Source: Hermatobates lingyangjiaoensis
Lineage: Eukaryota > Arthropoda > Insecta > Hemiptera > Hermatobatidae
Assembly (NCBI GenBank): GCA_026182355.1
Contig: JAPFBL010000575.1
Span: forward strand, 23,501-87,500
DNA: 64,000 nucleotides
Direction of reading: 5' to 3'
Below are positions 62,966 to 64,000 of this stretch, piece after piece; the stretch's first letter is position 1, and every line of letters begins with the position of its first letter. Position numbers and translations under genes: made by a program. Below the pieces are notes generated by a model that searched no databases, was not told the origin of the DNA, and saw nothing but the letters and a program-made list of their open reading frames with translations.

Positions 62966-64000
62966 TTATGATTATATTATATTATAATATAATATAATAA
63001 AAAATGTTTCTATTATATTATAAGGAAACAATTTTTAAAATAATTATAATTTATTTGCATTTATAATATGAATTATAAATTTTTGTCTTAGTGTAGTTAT
63101 CATAGACTGCTCTAATTATCATAGTATCATAGACTGCTCATGAGCTATATCGACTTTAATAATATCATGGATTCGCATGTTTTCAGATCTCGAAAAAATA
63201 TCTTGTTTTAAAATTGATAGTTTTTTGTGTTTTTTGGTTTTTTTTTGTCATTCAACATGTTCTAATTTATTGTATTAACATAATGTAAATTATATAATCT
63301 TGTAAACACTTCATAATTTGTTTCGTAATATTTTTTTTATTTCCACACCCTTAAAAATTCTCCTCCTTGGCACGTCCCCCCCCCCTTCCCCCTCCCTCGT
63401 TTGTGCGCCACTGGATTTATATATTTGATTTTTTAAATCCCTCTGAAATGAAAACTAAAGCAAAGTAATTAGTTTGAATGAATGAACTAGTGCAAAGTGA
63501 TGAATGAAATGAACCTGACTCATCAAATGATATGCCTGTTTTCTGTCAAATTGCTTTAATAGTTGAATGAGTGTCACATTTCCAATTCATTAGATACGGT
63601 TTTGCTGCCAGACACCATGACTGGAATATTACTTGCTACATGAGAAGACTTTAATTGCTTGCTTATATTACAATGACAGCGTCGTTATTACAGCAAAGTC
63701 ATTCAGACTTCAATTACAATCATATTTACGCTCTCATTATAAATGCTGATAATTAGCAGACAAATTGAAATATAACAATTAATTAAAATGATTATCAATC
63801 TGATTTGATATTGAATTGATTGTGTAGTTTAGTTGAACTTGGATGACTTAAGAATTTATTTTTATCAAAAATCACTTATATTTTGTTTTTTTATTTAGGC
63901 TTTTCGTTAAAAACGAAATCATTCTATTATAAAAAAAGAATAAGTATATAATAAATTGATATAAAGACAATGTATAGAGTGAAACACTGGTATTTTATTT
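62966..64000. other. No gene seen; AT-rich unique-like sequence
   Basis: Begins with ATTATATTATAATATAATA. The only oddity is a C/T patch near 63370-63400. No exon of the lectin gene was recognised here. Confidence 0.5.

Noticed and set aside
31467..64000. Further exons of the lectin gene
   Set aside because: I looked for the WTSG/WIG-like, EPN and WND-type segments with splice sites in the non-repetitive stretches and found none convincing.

Overview
The window is eukaryotic, AT-rich and almost entirely repetitive. It is dense in (TA)n, (CA)n and (GA)n tracts, and I found no long intact gene, rRNA, canonical tRNA or bacterial-type feature. An arthropod is the best reading. Two spliced exons encode a C-type lectin domain, a SINE tail carries a short run of CCTAA (TTAGG on the other strand, the telomere unit of most insects and many crustaceans), and Penelope-like, hAT-like, Tc1/mariner-like and tRNA-SINE relics are all present. 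A large-genome insect would fit, but the order cannot be fixed from this sequence.

The only host gene I can support is on the + strand. One exon (16864-16970) ends in frame 0, and the next (31358-31466) continues the same C-type lectin domain after a 14.4 kb intron stuffed with repeats. The signal-peptide exon and the carbohydrate-binding exons are not visible, so most of the window is probably intron or flank of this gene.

The dominant content is Penelope-like element (PLE) material. Coding relics are a GIY-YIG endonuclease end at 7500-7841 (-), a second one at 4784-4930 (+), and an inverted pair of probable ORF amino-terminal pieces at 41163-41258 (-) and 41338-41469 (+). Around them, and at several dozen other sites, lie foldback (palindromic) units of about 100-330 bp in at least six sequence families (called A to F here). 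Most families share a core CTGANGA, one extra base, stem, GAAA, which resembles the catalytic core of hammerhead ribozymes, known from PLE terminal repeats. Nearly all the units abut (TA)n tracts. The B family keeps only a degenerate version of the core.

Tandem arrays form the second layer: 147 bp (1.4-3.2 kb), 304 bp and 71 bp (9.4-10.8 kb), 85 bp (16.2-16.7 kb), a roughly 245 bp family (17.7-19.4 kb), 170 bp (26.9-30.5 kb), 62 bp (35.4-35.7 kb), about 85 bp hairpins (36.5-36.8 kb), 140 bp (38.1-39.5 kb), 29 bp (48.9-52.4 kb), 105 bp (52.9-53.5 kb), 208-249 bp (55.9-56.9 kb) and 68 bp (60.5-61.4 kb). Several of these are plainly amplified parts of mobile elements: the 170 bp and 105 bp arrays come from two different parts of one SINE, the 71 bp array from a hAT-like end, and the 208-249 bp and 68 bp arrays from hammerhead-like foldback sequence.

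Other mobile DNA includes a hAT relic with target duplication at 11291-12047, a pogo/Tigger-like element at 54311-55001, palindromic MITEs at 13.3, 20.3 and 31.0 kb, several hAT-like termini, SINE copies, and a 1 kb retroelement-like repeat present at 44.0 and 58.4 kb. Family names and boundaries come from reading the sequence by eye; no search was run.
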